Origin: Rhodopseudomonas sp.
GTDB taxonomy: Bacteria; Pseudomonadota; Alphaproteobacteria; Rhizobiales; Xanthobacteraceae
Length of the DNA stretch: 64,000 bases
Direction: 5' to 3'
Assembly: GCF_013377015.1 (NCBI RefSeq)
Contig: NZ_JACABA010000003.1
Coordinates: 93,500-157,499 of the forward strand
This document shows, piece after piece, positions 1-10,543 of the stretch. The position numbers were made by a program, and so were the translations under genes. Position 1 is the first letter of the stretch. The number at the start of each line of letters is the position of its first letter. The notes beneath the pieces were generated by a model. It was given only the letters and a program-made list of their open reading frames with translations. It did not search any database and had not been told where the DNA came from.

Positions 1-609
<609 letters not shown>

Positions 610-612
610 TCA

Positions 613-900
613 ATGGCCTATTATGTCTATCTTCTGGCCGGCAGGAAAGATGGCCCGCTCTATTTGGGCGTGACCAATGATCTGGTTCGGCGCGTGTTCG
701 AGCATCGGTCCAAGGCGATCCATAGTTTCACGGCGCGTTACCACATCACCAAGCTGGTCTGGTTCGAAATCTATGACGATCCGGTCTCGGCGATCACCCG
801 CGAGAAGGAGATCAAGAAGTGGCGACGGCTCTGGAAGGTCGCGCTGATCGTCAAGGACAATCCCAATTGGAACGATCTGTACGACAGCACTACGCGGTAG
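613..900 (+). CDS. Small GIY-YIG family nuclease
   Basis: 95-residue protein consisting of little more than a GIY-YIG endonuclease domain. The motif appears as YVYLL near residue 4 and YLGVT near residue 17, followed by LVRRVFEH with the conserved Arg, and EKEIKKW near residue 65 with the catalytic Glu. It resembles the UvrC-N/YhbQ-like stand-alone proteins common in Rhizobiales; their role is not settled and DNA repair or DNA mobility have been proposed. The frame stays open upstream to base 13, but that part is antisense to ligA, so I start at ATG 613. Repeat copy A ends 20 bp before the start and copies B and C begin 33 bp after the stop. Confidence 0.85.
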   Translation: MAYYVYLLAGRKDGPLYLGVTNDLVRRVFEHRSKAIHSFTARYHITKLVWFEIYDDPVSAITREKEIKKWRRLWKVALIVKDNPNWNDLYDSTTR

Positions 901-932
901 AGTTCGCAGCGAGGTGGTCGTGACTCGCAGCA

Positions 933-1032
933 AGATTCCGGGTTCGCGCGCAGCTGACGCTGCTCGCGCCCCGGAATGACCAACAACAGTCATTCCGGGG
1001 CGCGAGCCCTTGGGCGAGCGAACCCGGAATCT
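933..1032. repeat. REP-like palindromic repeats, copies B (933-979, inverted) and C (990-1032)
   Basis: Two further copies of the element at 551-592, in opposite orientations and 10 bp apart, like a BIME pair. Copy B read on the minus strand and copy C on the plus strand share the ends TCATTCCGGGGCGCGAGC and GCGAACCCGGAATCTT; their loops differ in sequence and length. They lie between the convergent GIY-YIG and recN genes and could fold into a long hairpin that terminates both transcripts. From 1033 to recN there is only a short imperfect CTCCTCCCGC/GCGGGGCGAG hairpin. Confidence 0.8.
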
Positions 1033-1089
1033 TGCGCCAGGTTTAGGAATCGCAATCTCTCTCCTCCCGCAAGCGGGGCGAGGGAAAGA

Positions 1090-2760
1090 TCACCCCGCCG
1101 CCTTGATCAGACGGTCAGCAGCGGCGCGGGCTTCGGCGGTGATTTCGGCGCCGGCCAGCATGCGGGCGATTTCCTCGCGGCGGTGCTCGTCGATCAGCGC
1201 ATTGACGCGGGTGGCGACGCGTTTGCCCTTGTCGAGTGCGTCCTTGGAGATCAACAGATGCTGGTCGGCTCTTGCTGCGACCTGCGGCGCGTGGGTCACC
1301 GCCATCACCTGGACCTTGCCGGCGAGCCGCGCCAGCCGGGCGCCGATCGCATCCGCCACCGCGCCGCCGACTCCGGTATCGATCTCGTCGAACACCAGCG
1401 TCGGCGCCGAGCCGCGATCCGACAGCACCACTTTCAGCGCCAGCAGGAACCGCGACAGCTCGCCGCCCGACGCCACCTTCATCAGCGGCCCCGGCCTTGT
1501 GCCCGGGTTGGTCTGCACCCAGAATTCGACGCGATCGAAGCCCTGCGGCCCGGGCGAAGCCGGATCGCTGTCGACCTGGGTGATGAATTTGGCGCGGTCG
1601 AGTTTCAGCGGCGCCAGTTCGCCTTGCACCGCCTTGTTGAGTTTCTCCGCCGATTTGCCGCGCGCCAGCGACAATTTTGCGGCGGCGGCGCTGTAGCGGC
1701 CGTCGGCTTCCGCCGCCGCCGTTTCGAGGCCGTGCAGCCGCTCCGCGCCGGCATCGATCAGCGCCACGTCGGCGGCGTATTTGGCGGCCAGCGCCGCCAG
1801 CCCGTCGACCGGGGTGGAATATTTCCGCGCCGCCGCGCGCAGCGCGAACAATCGCTCCTCGATCCGCTCCAGCTCCAGCGGATCGAAATCGGCGGCGATC
1901 AGCGCCGCGGAGAGGTGCTGGTCGGCCTCCTCCAGCGCATTGATCGCGGCGTCGATCGCCTTCACCGCGGGTTCCACCAGCGCCGGCGCGCTGCCGGCGC
2001 GGCGTTCCAGCCGGCGCACCGCTGCTGCCAGCGCCGCCACCGGCGAATGATGGCCGCTGACCGCGTCCTGCGCCTCGCGCAGATCGCCGGCGATCTTTTC
2101 GCCCTGCATCATCGCGCTGCGGCGCTCGGCCAAGGCCGTCTCCTCGCCCTCGGCCGGCGCGAGCTTCTTCAATTCCTCGGCGGCGTGGCGCAGATAGTCG
2201 GCCTCGCGGGCGGCGCGCTCCATCCCGGCACGATGCTCGTCGAGCACGGCGCGAGCGGCGCGGCGCGCCTCCCACAGCGTCTCCAGCGCCGCGACATCCT
2301 TTTCCAGGCCGGCGAAGGCGTCGAGCAGCCGGCGATGCGTCGCGGCGTCGACCAGCGCCCGCTCGTCGTGCTGGCCGTGGATCTCCACCAGCGCGGCGCC
2401 CACCGCCTTCAGCGTCTGCACGCTGACCGACTGGTCGTTGATGAAGGCGCGGGTACGGCCATCGGCGAGCTGGACCCGGCGCAGGATCATCTCACCGCTG
2501 TCGTCGAGCCCGTTGCTGGCCAGGATCGCCCGCGCCGGATGCCGCTCCGGAATATCGAACGACGCCGTGACCTGGCCCTGCTCCACGCCATGGCGGACCA
2601 GCCCAGCGTCGCCGCGGCCGCCGAGCGCCAGCGCGAAGGCGTCGAGCAGGATCGACTTGCCGGCGCCGGTCTCGCCGGTCAGCACCGCGAGGCCGCGCGC
2701 GAACTCGATATCGAGCCGCTCGATCAGGACGATGTCACGGATCGAAAGGCGCGCAAGCAT
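1090..2760 (-). CDS. recN: DNA repair protein RecN
   Basis: SMC-like ATPase of recombinational double-strand break repair, 556 residues, the usual length. Walker A is GETGAGKS at residues 29-36. The middle is long, helical and coiled-coil, rich in Ala, Glu and Arg. Near the C-terminus come the ABC signature SGGELSRF and Walker B LVFDEIDTGVGG, followed by VTHAPQVAA, the H-loop. Start ATG at 2760 matches the family N-terminus MLxxLxIRDIVLIE. It follows bamD on the same strand after a 175-bp gap in which I see nothing else. An SOS (LexA) box was not evident by eye upstream. Confidence 0.95.
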   Translation of the reverse strand: MLARLSIRDIVLIERLDIEFARGLAVLTGETGAGKSILLDAFALALGGRGDAGLVRHGVEQGQVTASFDIPERHPARAILASNGLDDSGEMILRRVQLADGRTRAFINDQSVSVQTLKAVGAALVEIHGQHDERALVDAATHRRLLDAFAGLEKDVAALETLWEARRAARAVLDEHRAGMERAAREADYLRHAAEELKKLAPAEGEETALAERRSAMMQGEKIAGDLREAQDAVSGHHSPVAALAAAVRRLERRAGSAPALVEPAVKAIDAAINALEEADQHLSAALIAADFDPLELERIEERLFALRAAARKYSTPVDGLAALAAKYAADVALIDAGAERLHGLETAAAEADGRYSAAAAKLSLARGKSAEKLNKAVQGELAPLKLDRAKFITQVDSDPASPGPQGFDRVEFWVQTNPGTRPGPLMKVASGGELSRFLLALKVVLSDRGSAPTLVFDEIDTGVGGAVADAIGARLARLAGKVQVMAVTHAPQVAARADQHLLISKDALDKGKRVATRVNALIDEHRREEIARMLAGAEITAEARAAADRLIKAAG

Positions 2761-2935
2761 GCGGGTTAGGTCCTGCTGGTGTGACGGTCCGGACGTTCTC
2801 TTCGCCCCACCGCGAATCTGTCAAGAACTTCCGAACCGGCGCCCATACTAGAATGCCGTGTTGCCGCTGTCCTGATCGATCTGGAGTTCGTCCCGGATGA
2901 TGTCGCAAGCTCGCGCGAGCTGCGAATCCGGAACC

Positions 2936-3844
2936 CTAGCCGAGGCCGAAATTCTTGAAGGCCCGGCTGATATAGGAGCCCTTGTTCTCGCTCGGCTCGA
3001 GTCCGCCGGACTTCACGAGATTATAAGCGTCCTTGTACCACTTGCTGTCGGGAAAGTTGTGGCCGAGCACGGCGGCGGCGGTCTGCGCCTCGCCGACGAT
3101 GCCGATCGCCATATAGGCCTCGGTCAGCCGCGCCAGCGCCTCCTCGACATGTCGCGTGGTCTGGTAGCGGGTCACGACGGTCTTGAAGCGGTTGATCGCC
3201 GCGGTGTAGTCGCGCTTTTCCATGTAATAGCGGCCGACGTCCATTTCCTTGCCGGCCAGCTGGTCGCGCGCGCCCTCCAGCTTCTGCTTGGCGCTGTTGG
3301 CGTATTCCGAGGTCGGATATTTCCGGATCACTTCCTCGAGCGCGGCGATCGCCTTTTCGGTGCGGCCCTGGTCGCGCGAGATGTCCGGAATCTGGTCGTA
3401 ATGCGACGCCGCGATCAGGTACTGCGCATAGGCTGCGTCCGGGCTGCCGGGATGCAGCGTGACGTAGCGCGTGGCGGAGCCGATGCAGCTGTCGTAGTCG
3501 CCGGCCTGGTAGAATGAATAAGCCGACATCAATAGCGATTTGCGGGCCCAGTCGGAATAAGGATGCTGGCGATCGACTTCCTCGAATTTCTTCGAGGCGG
3601 CCTTCGGGTCCTTGCCCTGGTTCATCAGGTACAAGCCCTCATTGTAGAGCTTGTCGGCGGGTTCGTCGGTGTAGGTCTCATCCTTGGTCAGGAACTTGTC
3701 CCACAGCGCGCCGGTGCCGCAGCCGCTGAGCGGCAGCGCGAGAACGATCAGACCAGCGGCGAGCCGCAACGTGCGCCACGCAGATGCGCCGCCGCCGTGG
3801 ACGACCAATTCCCGCAGCCCGGGCGTCACGCGTTGTACCGACAT
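2936..3844 (-). CDS. bamD: Outer membrane assembly lipoprotein BamD (ComL)
   Basis: Essential lipoprotein of the BAM complex, which inserts beta-barrel proteins into the outer membrane. 302 residues. A hydrophobic stretch ends in the lipobox LSGC with the lipidated cysteine at residue 42. The rest is a run of TPR-like helical repeats, including SFYQAGDYDSCIGSATRYV, PDAAYAQYLIAASHY and KYPTSEYANSAKQKL. The N-terminal extension before the signal sequence is long (about 23 residues), so translation may begin later, though no better in-frame start is obvious. It lies between lpxC and recN, an order I associate with alphaproteobacteria. The 220-bp gap to lpxC (3845-4064) holds nothing I recognise. 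Confidence 0.92.
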   Translation of the reverse strand: MSVQRVTPGLRELVVHGGGASAWRTLRLAAGLIVLALPLSGCGTGALWDKFLTKDETYTDEPADKLYNEGLYLMNQGKDPKAASKKFEEVDRQHPYSDWARKSLLMSAYSFYQAGDYDSCIGSATRYVTLHPGSPDAAYAQYLIAASHYDQIPDISRDQGRTEKAIAALEEVIRKYPTSEYANSAKQKLEGARDQLAGKEMDVGRYYMEKRDYTAAINRFKTVVTRYQTTRHVEEALARLTEAYMAIGIVGEAQTAAAVLGHNFPDSKWYKDAYNLVKSGGLEPSENKGSYISRAFKNFGLG

Positions 3845-4064
3845 ATGTTACCCGATGCCTGTGATGCCGTGCCTGCTGCGCGCGCCATGAACACCGTCAT
3901 GGACGAACCATCGACATGCTCTCGAATGGGGCCGCGCGACAGCGGGCTTTCTAGCCCAAAGAGGTCGATTAACCAACCGAGTACGCAGGCATTTCGCCGG
4001 GAATAAGGCGGTCCGGGGCAGATCGTCGGCGGTTGTGGTTAACCGCGGAGGCTCGGGACCAGGC

Positions 4065-5024
4065 TCAGGAAACGTCCGGGCCGTAGACCGGGGCAACCAT
4101 GCCGCCGACCATCCCACTGACGAGCTCGGCACGGCCGCGCGGACGTCGCACCGGCTCGGCCTCGACCACCCGCCAGGCGCTGTGATCAGCCAACAAGGCG
4201 GTCAGCACCCGATGGTTCAGCTTGTGGCCGCCGCGCACGGAGCGATAGGCGCCGAGCAGCGGAAGGCCCGCAAGTGCAAGATCGCCCACGGCGTCGAGCG
4301 CCTTGTGGCGCGCGCATTCGTCGGCGTAGCGCAGGCCCTCGGTGTTGAGCAGGCGAGTCTCGTCGAACACCAGCGAATTCTCGAACGACGCGCCGAGCGC
4401 GTAACCCATGCTCCACAGCCTCGCCACGTCGTTCATGCAGCCGAAGGTACGGGCACGGCAAACATCGCGGCGGAAACTCTCGGGAGCGACGTTGAGATTA
4501 TAGAACTGGCGACCGATCACCGGATTGGAAAAATCGATCTCGACCTCGACGCGGAAGCCGGCGGCGTGGGGTCGCAATTCGCCGAATGAATCGCCCTGGG
4601 CGACCTGCACCGGCTTCAACACCTGGATGAAGCGGCGCGGCGCGGCCTGCTCAACGGTTCCCGCCTGATCGATCGCGGCGACGAAGGCAGCAGCGCTGCC
4701 ATCCATGATCGGCACTTCGGGGCCGTCGACTTCGATGGTGGCGTTATCGATCCCCATGCCACGCAGCGCGGCAAGCACATGCTCGGCGGTGGACACCAGC
4801 GGACCGTCGGCGTCGCCCAGCACGGTGGCCAGTTCGGTCGCAATCACCGACTTCGCGGTCGCCGCCAGTTCGCGGTCGGCGCAGTCGACTCCGGTCCGCA
4901 CAAAAATAAAACCCGCATCGATGTCTGCGGGTCCGATCGTCAAGCTGGCAGGAAGACCTGAATGAACACCGACACCGGTTACGGTGGCTTGCGAACGCAG
5001 CGTTGCTTGCCGGCTTGATTTCAT
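4065..5024 (-). CDS. lpxC: UDP-3-O-acyl-N-acetylglucosamine deacetylase LpxC
   Basis: Zinc amidase catalysing the committed step of lipid A synthesis. 319 residues from ATG 5024. Zinc ligands are H82 (TAEHVLAAL, with neighbour E81), H240 and D244 (HKALD), and the catalytic H267 (GGHKLNH), all at the expected spacing. The frame also contains a GTG at 5048, but the sequence MKSSRQATLRSQATVTGVGVHS is the usual family N-terminus, so I start there. It follows ftsZ, separated by 344 bp that include the ftsZ terminator, so it is probably transcribed from its own promoter. Confidence 0.96.
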   Translation of the reverse strand: MKSSRQATLRSQATVTGVGVHSGLPASLTIGPADIDAGFIFVRTGVDCADRELAATAKSVIATELATVLGDADGPLVSTAEHVLAALRGMGIDNATIEVDGPEVPIMDGSAAAFVAAIDQAGTVEQAAPRRFIQVLKPVQVAQGDSFGELRPHAAGFRVEVEIDFSNPVIGRQFYNLNVAPESFRRDVCRARTFGCMNDVARLWSMGYALGASFENSLVFDETRLLNTEGLRYADECARHKALDAVGDLALAGLPLLGAYRSVRGGHKLNHRVLTALLADHSAWRVVEAEPVRRPRGRAELVSGMVGGMVAPVYGPDVS

Positions 5025-5368
5025 GAGTAACTGCCCAAATTGACCCACTTGAAGTTCGAACCGATCAGGTTTCCCGCCGACTCGTCTTCAAGGTGTCCCC
5101 AAGTCACGGAAACCATAGCACTGCCCCAAAAGGCGCCAACTCACGGTTTTTTACTGATTGTTACCCAAACTCCGCCGCATTGCCGCCGCGGCTTCACCGA
5201 ATTTGGCCACCGAGGCACTGCCGGTGACCGGCAAATGGCTCCCGAGAGCCGAGAATAATACTGCTAAATCAGCATCTTAATAAAAAGTTACGGAATTGTT
5301 TAGACTCCACGAAAAATGGCCCAGGCGGGGACGCCGGGGCCATTTGGCAGTCGAATTGTTACAAGAGG
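5025..5368. other. Intergenic region between ftsZ and lpxC
   Basis: No gene. It contains the ftsZ terminator (5312-5346) and, at about 5262-5300, an AT-rich stretch unlike the surrounding GC-rich DNA, which could hold the lpxC promoter on the minus strand. I could not assign convincing -35 and -10 boxes. Confidence 0.6.
5312..5346 (-). terminator. Rho-independent terminator of ftsZ
   Basis: On the minus strand, 22 bp past the ftsZ stop, the arms AAATGGCCCCGGCGTCC and GGACGCC(T)GGGCCATTT-like pair with few mismatches and are followed by a run of Ts. Hairpin plus T-run is a classical intrinsic terminator and marks the end of the dcw transcript before lpxC. Confidence 0.8.
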
Positions 5369-7150
5369 TCAGTTTGCCTGACGGCGCAGGAACGCCGGGA
5401 TGTCGAGATGGTCGTCACCCTGTGGCGCAGGTGCAACAGGTGCTGGCCGGCCATGGGCGTCCAACCCCTGCGGCGCTGGACGTCGCGCGTATTCGGATAC
5501 CGGTTCGTTCGATGACATTTGCTCGGCGACGCTGCGCTGCGGTTTACGCTCCGGCAGCGGCGGCAATGGCGACATCGCCGGACCTGAGGCGCGGGCGGCG
5601 ATCGGCGGCTCAGCTTCCTCGTCACGGCGGCCGAGGCCGACATTGGCGAGACGCTGCAACAGCGACATTCGGGTCTTCTGCGGATGGTCCTCTTCGACGT
5701 CGCCGCGCGCCTGCCGAATCTCGTTTTGCGCCGGCACCGGCAGTTCGTCGAACCGCGGCATCCTTGGCGTCCGCAACGGAGCGCGCTCGGCGGCTTGCGG
5801 AATAAATGATTCCGGCGCCGGCTCCTCGGCTGCGATCCGGGCGGGTTCGATTTCCGGGAACAGCGAGGGCTTCTGGGCAATCGGACGGACGGTTACGTCG
5901 CCATAGGAGGCCTGCTGGACCGGCTGCTGCGCCGACTCCTGAATCGGCGCATCGGAGCCGACCGCGGCGGCAATCGCCGCCAGCGCGGCGCGCTCGATGT
6001 TGCTGGACGGCGCCCGCGGCGCCCCCGCCGATGCAGCTTGCACCGGGCGCGTGGCGGCGGCAGCGGCCTCAGCGGCGCGCTGGTTGTCGGCGCGCAGCTT
6101 GGCGGTAAGTTCGGCGAGACGGCTGTCAGGACCCGACGAGATCGCGATCGGAGCGGCGGTCGGCGCCGCGGCGCGCGCGAGTTGCGCCTGCTCGATTCCG
6201 GTGGCGACCACCGAAACCCGGATCACGCCATCAAGCGATTCATCGAAGGTGGCGCCGACGATGATGTTGGCGTCCTGGTCGACCTCCTCACGGATTCGGG
6301 TGGCGGCTTCATCAACCTCGAACAGCGTCAGATCCTTGCCGCCGGTGATCGAGATCAGAAGGCCGCGGGCGCCCTTCATCGAGGAATCGTCGATCAGGGG
6401 GTTGGCGATCGCGGCTTCGGCGGCGGTCAACGCGCGCTTCTCGCCGGAGGCCTCGCCGGTGCCCATCATCGCCTTGCCCATCTCCTTCATCACGGCGCGG
6501 ACGTCGGCGAAGTCGAGATTGATCAGGCCTTCCTTGACCATCAGGTCGGTGATGCAGGCGACGCCCGAATACAGCACCTGGTCGGCCATCGCGAAGGCGT
6601 CGGCGAAGGTGGTCTTTTCGTTGGCGACCCGGAACAGGTTCTGGTTCGGAATGATCAGCAGCGTGTCGACCACCTTGTGCAGCTCGGTGATCCCGGACTC
6701 CGCGGTGCGCATCCGGCGCTGGCCTTCGAAGTGGAACGGCTTGGTCACCACGCCGACGGTGAGGATGCCCATCTCGCGGGCGGCCTTGGCGATTACCGGC
6801 GCGGCGCCGGTTCCGGTGCCGCCGCCCATCCCGGCGGTGACGAACACCATGTTGGCGCCGGTCAGATGGTCGCGGATTTCGTCGATCACTTCTTGCGCCG
6901 CGGCGGCGCCGACGTCGGGCTGCGAACCGGCGCCGAGGCCCTGGGTGACCTGGGTGCCCATCTGGATCAGGCGCTGAGCCTTCGACATCGTCAGCGCCTG
7001 CGCGTCGGTATTGGCAACGACGAAATCCACCCCCTGAAGTCCGGCGGTGATCATGTTGTTGACGGCGTTGCCGCCAGCTCCGCCGACGCCGAACACGGTG
7101 ATCCGGGGCCGCAGCTCGCGAATGTCAGGGACGTTGAGATTGATGGTCAT
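5369..7150 (-). CDS. ftsZ: Cell division protein FtsZ, with long C-terminal linker
   Basis: Tubulin-like GTPase that forms the Z ring. 593 residues from ATG 7150. The GTP-binding signature GGGTGTG is at residues 109-115 and the T7 loop NLDFADV at 211-217. After the globular domain (to about residue 320) comes a linker of more than 200 residues rich in Ala, Pro, Gln and Arg, and then the C-terminal peptide DIPAFLRRQ, which binds FtsA and other partners. Such long linkers are typical of alphaproteobacteria. The frame extends 29 codons upstream, but ATG 7150 is preceded by GAGAGG at good spacing and MTINL fits the family. ftsA ends 93 bp upstream. Confidence 0.97.
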   Translation of the reverse strand: MTINLNVPDIRELRPRITVFGVGGAGGNAVNNMITAGLQGVDFVVANTDAQALTMSKAQRLIQMGTQVTQGLGAGSQPDVGAAAAQEVIDEIRDHLTGANMVFVTAGMGGGTGTGAAPVIAKAAREMGILTVGVVTKPFHFEGQRRMRTAESGITELHKVVDTLLIIPNQNLFRVANEKTTFADAFAMADQVLYSGVACITDLMVKEGLINLDFADVRAVMKEMGKAMMGTGEASGEKRALTAAEAAIANPLIDDSSMKGARGLLISITGGKDLTLFEVDEAATRIREEVDQDANIIVGATFDESLDGVIRVSVVATGIEQAQLARAAAPTAAPIAISSGPDSRLAELTAKLRADNQRAAEAAAAATRPVQAASAGAPRAPSSNIERAALAAIAAAVGSDAPIQESAQQPVQQASYGDVTVRPIAQKPSLFPEIEPARIAAEEPAPESFIPQAAERAPLRTPRMPRFDELPVPAQNEIRQARGDVEEDHPQKTRMSLLQRLANVGLGRRDEEAEPPIAARASGPAMSPLPPLPERKPQRSVAEQMSSNEPVSEYARRPAPQGLDAHGRPAPVAPAPQGDDHLDIPAFLRRQAN

Positions 7151-7243
7151 GGTTGCCTCTCGATTACGCGCGCGTTGGTTCGTGATGCCCCCGGCCTGCC
7201 GCCGGGAAAGCTGATGGAATGGGAATAGGTTGGACAAGATTCA

Positions 7244-8566
7244 TCAAAAGCCCTCACGCAGCCAGCGGCCGACCTTGCCGAAATAGCCCGGCCTCGCCGC
7301 TCTGGCGTGCCGGCTATGCCGCGGTTCGACGTGTTCGAGATGGGCGTATTGCGGGTAGACCAGCAGGCCGGACGGCACCGCGAAGGACGCGCTCTTGGCC
7401 TCGTTGGGCATTCTACTGAAACCGAGCGGACGGCCGACCCGAACCGGGCGGCCGAGAATCTGGGTTGCCAATTCGGGGATACCGGTGAGCTGTGATGCGC
7501 CGCCGCTCAGCACCACCCTCGCCCGGGGCTCTGCCGCAAACGGCGAATCAGCCAGCCGGTCCCTGACCATTTCAAAAATCTCCTCGGCACGGTGCCGAAT
7601 GATGTTCGCGATCGTGGCCCGGGAGATAATCTGCGGGTCGTCCCGCTCATTGTCCCCGGCGGTGGGGATCGACATCAATTCGCGCGCATCGGAACCACCG
7701 GTTAGCACCGTGCCATATAACGTCTTGATTCGCTCGGCATCCGCGATGCAAGCCCCCAGACCGCGCGCCAAATCCATGGTGATATGCTGACCGCCGACCG
7801 CAAAGCCGCTGGCATGAACGAACCGGCCGGCCGAATAGATCGCGATTGTCGTTGTTCCTGCGCCCATTTCCACGACCGCGGCGCCGAGATCGGCCTCGTC
7901 GTCGGTCAACACCGACAGACCTGCGACATATGGACTCGCCGCCATCGCTTCGACGTTGAGGTGGCAGCGTTCGACGACCAGCATCAGGTTCTTGGCGGCG
8001 GTGGCGTCGGCGGTGACGACATTCATGTCGACGCCGAACTGACGCGCGACCATGCCGCGGGGATCGCGAATGCCCTTCACGCCGTCGAGCGTGTAGCTGA
8101 CCGGCAGCGCGTGCAGCACGGTCCGGCCCGGGCCGGTAGCGTGATTCATTCCGGTGCTGGTGACCCGGGCGACATCGTCGGCGGTCACAGCGCCGCCCTT
8201 GATGTCGGCGGACGCTTCGATCAACTGGCCCTGTAGCCGGCCGGCAGAGACCGACAGCAGCACCGATTCGACCCGAACCCGCGCCATCCGTTCGGCCAGC
8301 GCCACGGCGTGACGAACGGCGTGCTCGCAATCGGCCAGATCGACCACCGCGCCGGCCTTGACGCCCCGCGACTGGATCTGGCTGTAGCCGACCATTTCGA
8401 CGGCGTGGCTGCGTCCGCGCAGTGCGTCGCTCGGCGGGCAAGGTTTCAACCGCGCAATCATGCAGGCGATCTTGCTGGTGCCGATGTCGAGCGACGCCAC
8501 CAGCGCCGTGCGGTGCGGCGCCATCGGTCTTGTCTTCGGGGTCTGATTGCGATCGAAGCCGGTCAA
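7244..8566 (-). CDS. ftsA: Cell division protein FtsA
   Basis: Actin-like ATPase that tethers FtsZ to the membrane and recruits later division proteins. 440 residues. The actin-fold phosphate-1 motif is SLDIGTSKIACMI, phosphate-2 is VEMGAGTTTIAIY, and VVLSGGASQLTG is the adenosine motif. The C-terminus YFGKVGRWLREGF is an amphipathic helix that would bind the membrane. The start is uncertain: TTG 8566 overlaps the ftsQ stop as TTGA, and ATG 8524 lies 14 codons further in. I prefer the TTG because of the overlap. Confidence 0.95.
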   Translation of the reverse strand: MTGFDRNQTPKTRPMAPHRTALVASLDIGTSKIACMIARLKPCPPSDALRGRSHAVEMVGYSQIQSRGVKAGAVVDLADCEHAVRHAVALAERMARVRVESVLLSVSAGRLQGQLIEASADIKGGAVTADDVARVTSTGMNHATGPGRTVLHALPVSYTLDGVKGIRDPRGMVARQFGVDMNVVTADATAAKNLMLVVERCHLNVEAMAASPYVAGLSVLTDDEADLGAAVVEMGAGTTTIAIYSAGRFVHASGFAVGGQHITMDLARGLGACIADAERIKTLYGTVLTGGSDARELMSIPTAGDNERDDPQIISRATIANIIRHRAEEIFEMVRDRLADSPFAAEPRARVVLSGGASQLTGIPELATQILGRPVRVGRPLGFSRMPNEAKSASFAVPSGLLVYPQYAHLEHVEPRHSRHARAARPGYFGKVGRWLREGF

Positions 8567-9555
8567 GCGTCACCAGCCTTCTTCTTGGTCTTCTTGTCTT
8601 TGAACAATTCTTCGCGCGCCTTGGCGGTGTCCTCGGACAGCCGTACCGTCAGCCGGTCCGGCAGTCGCATATCGACCGCGACGATATCGCGCGAGAACAG
8701 CCGGTCTTCATCGTCGAGCCGCGTCAACGTCGCCAGCGCGTTGCCGACGTCATGTTCCGGCAGCTTGATGTCGAGGCCGTTCTTCAGCCGCAGATTCCAG
8801 CGCCGCTCGCCGACCAGAATCGCGGCCCGGGTGATCGAGGATACCTGCGGATACTGTGCCAGCAGTGCGAGGAAATCCTTAGCCCTGGTGCCGGCGCCAT
8901 TGCCCACTACCAGCGGCAGCGAAATGAAGCGCCGCGCCACATAGGGTTCCAGCACCGCGCCGTCGTCGGCGATCACCGACAGCCGGCCGTCGAGCTGCAA
9001 ACGTGCGAATGCCGAGCGCTCGGTAATGTCGATCTGCAGTTGACCGGGATAGAGCTTCAGCACTGTCGCTTCGGCGATCCAGGGATTAGCTTTCAGCTTG
9101 TCGCGGACCACGGCGGCGTCGAGAAACAGCAGCGAGGAACGGCCGTTGACGCCGCCGATCGCCAGGATCTCGTCCTGAGTCAGTTGCTTGCGGCCGGCGA
9201 TCGCGACGTTGACGATGCGGAATCCGACCACATTGGCGACCGCGTTGCGGGCGTCGCTGAGCGCCTCGATCACCTCACCGAGGTGCCCGCCCTTGACCAC
9301 GCCGAGTCCGGCGCTGCCGATCAGGATCAGCACGGTCGCCGCGACGCCGACCCGGCGCGGGACATATTTCTCCACGAAAGCGGTCAGACGATCAGCATCT
9401 TCGGGGCGCTTGACCGGGACCGCTGCGCTGGCTCGACGCGGGGCCGCAAGACGTTCGCGCAACAATATCGCCGCGCCGATCGCGGCAGCTCTCAACAGGT
9501 CAGCCCGAAGCCTCAGCAGTCTCAGCGACCGAGCGAGGCGTCCTCCACCATCCAT
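8563..9555 (-). CDS. ftsQ: Cell division protein FtsQ
   Basis: Bitopic divisome protein linking cytoplasmic and periplasmic division proteins. 330 residues: an Arg/Ala-rich cytoplasmic region, one membrane segment at about residues 69-87, then a periplasmic POTRA domain (GGHLGEVIEALSDARN..., about 88-160) and the FtsQ/DivIB domain with TVLKLYPGQLQIDITER. The C-terminus is very Lys-rich. The start overlaps the 3' end of ddl by 34 bp and the stop overlaps ftsA by 4 bp, so translation of all three is probably coupled. Confidence 0.94.
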   Translation of the reverse strand: MDGGGRLARSLRLLRLRADLLRAAAIGAAILLRERLAAPRRASAAVPVKRPEDADRLTAFVEKYVPRRVGVAATVLILIGSAGLGVVKGGHLGEVIEALSDARNAVANVVGFRIVNVAIAGRKQLTQDEILAIGGVNGRSSLLFLDAAVVRDKLKANPWIAEATVLKLYPGQLQIDITERSAFARLQLDGRLSVIADDGAVLEPYVARRFISLPLVVGNGAGTRAKDFLALLAQYPQVSSITRAAILVGERRWNLRLKNGLDIKLPEHDVGNALATLTRLDDEDRLFSRDIVAVDMRLPDRLTVRLSEDTAKAREELFKDKKTKKKAGDA

Positions 9556-10448
9556 TGCACGAGCTCGTCAAATGTTATGCCCGCATCCGCTGCGAGCTCT
9601 GGCACAAGTGACGTCTCGGTCATGCCGGGTTGGGTGTTGACCTCGAGGCAGATGAGGCCACCAGTTCCCTCGATGCGGTCGTCGTAACGGAAATCCGCAC
9701 GGCTTACGCCCCGGCAGCCGAGCGCCACATGCGCCGCCAGCGTTAACCTTCGGACTTCCTGGTAAACAAATGGTAAAATAGCTGCGGGCAGGATGTGTTT
9801 TGATGCGCCTTTCGAATACTTTGCCTCGTAATCGTAAAATCGCACCGTTGGCACGATCTCGATTACCCCGGTCGGCTCGCCCTTGACCACCGCGCAGGTC
9901 AATTCCTTGCCGGCGATGTATTTTTCAACCAGCAGCCGGTCGCCATGGGGCCAGTCGTCGCGAAACAGCTCCTGCGGCGGGTGGGCATGGTCCTCGGTGA
10001 CGATGAATACGCCGACGCTGGAACCGTCGGCCACCGGCTTGATCACATAGGGCGGCGCCATGGCGTGGCCTTTCGCCACTTCGGCGCGCGACAGTGTCAG
10101 CCCCGTCGCCACCGGGATCCCGGCGGCCGTCATCACCGTCTTTGCCAGATCCTTCTGCATCGCCAGCGCCGACGCCAGTACCCCGGAGTGGGTGTAGGGG
10201 ATCCCGATTGTCTCCAGCACGCCCTGGATGGTGCCGTCCTCGCCCGGGCGGCCATGCAGCATCATCAACGCCAGGTCGGGCTTGAGCCGATCGAGCACGG
10301 TTGCAATATCGCGCCCGACATCGATGCGCGACACCTGATAGCCGCGTCGCTCCAGCGCGTCAGCGCAGGACTGCCCCGAGCGCAAGCTGACCTCCCGCTC
10401 GGACGACCAGCCTCCAAGCAGAACCGCGACGTGCTTGCGTTTTGTCAC
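9522..10448 (-). CDS. ddl: D-alanine--D-alanine ligase
   Basis: ATP-grasp enzyme that makes the D-Ala-D-Ala dipeptide used by MurF. About 308 residues. Family motifs include LLGGWSSEREVSL near the N-terminus, LHGRPGEDGTIQG, YTHSGVLASALAMQKDLAK, EKYIAGKELTCAV, and CRGVSRADFRYDD with CLEVNTQPGMT for metal and phosphate binding. I chose GTG 10448, which has GAGGA 7 nt upstream; ATG 10463, five codons earlier, lacks a visible ribosome-binding site. In this cluster ddl is separated from murB by an inserted glycosyltransferase gene. Confidence 0.95.
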   Translation of the reverse strand: MTKRKHVAVLLGGWSSEREVSLRSGQSCADALERRGYQVSRIDVGRDIATVLDRLKPDLALMMLHGRPGEDGTIQGVLETIGIPYTHSGVLASALAMQKDLAKTVMTAAGIPVATGLTLSRAEVAKGHAMAPPYVIKPVADGSSVGVFIVTEDHAHPPQELFRDDWPHGDRLLVEKYIAGKELTCAVVKGEPTGVIEIVPTVRFYDYEAKYSKGASKHILPAAILPFVYQEVRRLTLAAHVALGCRGVSRADFRYDDRIEGTGGLICLEVNTQPGMTETSLVPELAADAGITFDELVQWMVEDASLGR

Positions 10449-10543
10449 CTGATGTCCTCGCATTGTCGCGGGTCGATGTGATGGCTGCGAAACGCCGCGC
10501 CCGCGCTGAGATTCGTCGATTTATCTGATTCGGAGAAGCCGGC

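Noticed and set aside
976..2769. Long plus-strand open frame opposite recN (597 codons)
   Set aside because: It is the antisense shadow of a well-supported gene. In GC-rich DNA with strong third-position bias such frames are expected; the composition is Arg/Gln/His-rich with no motif.
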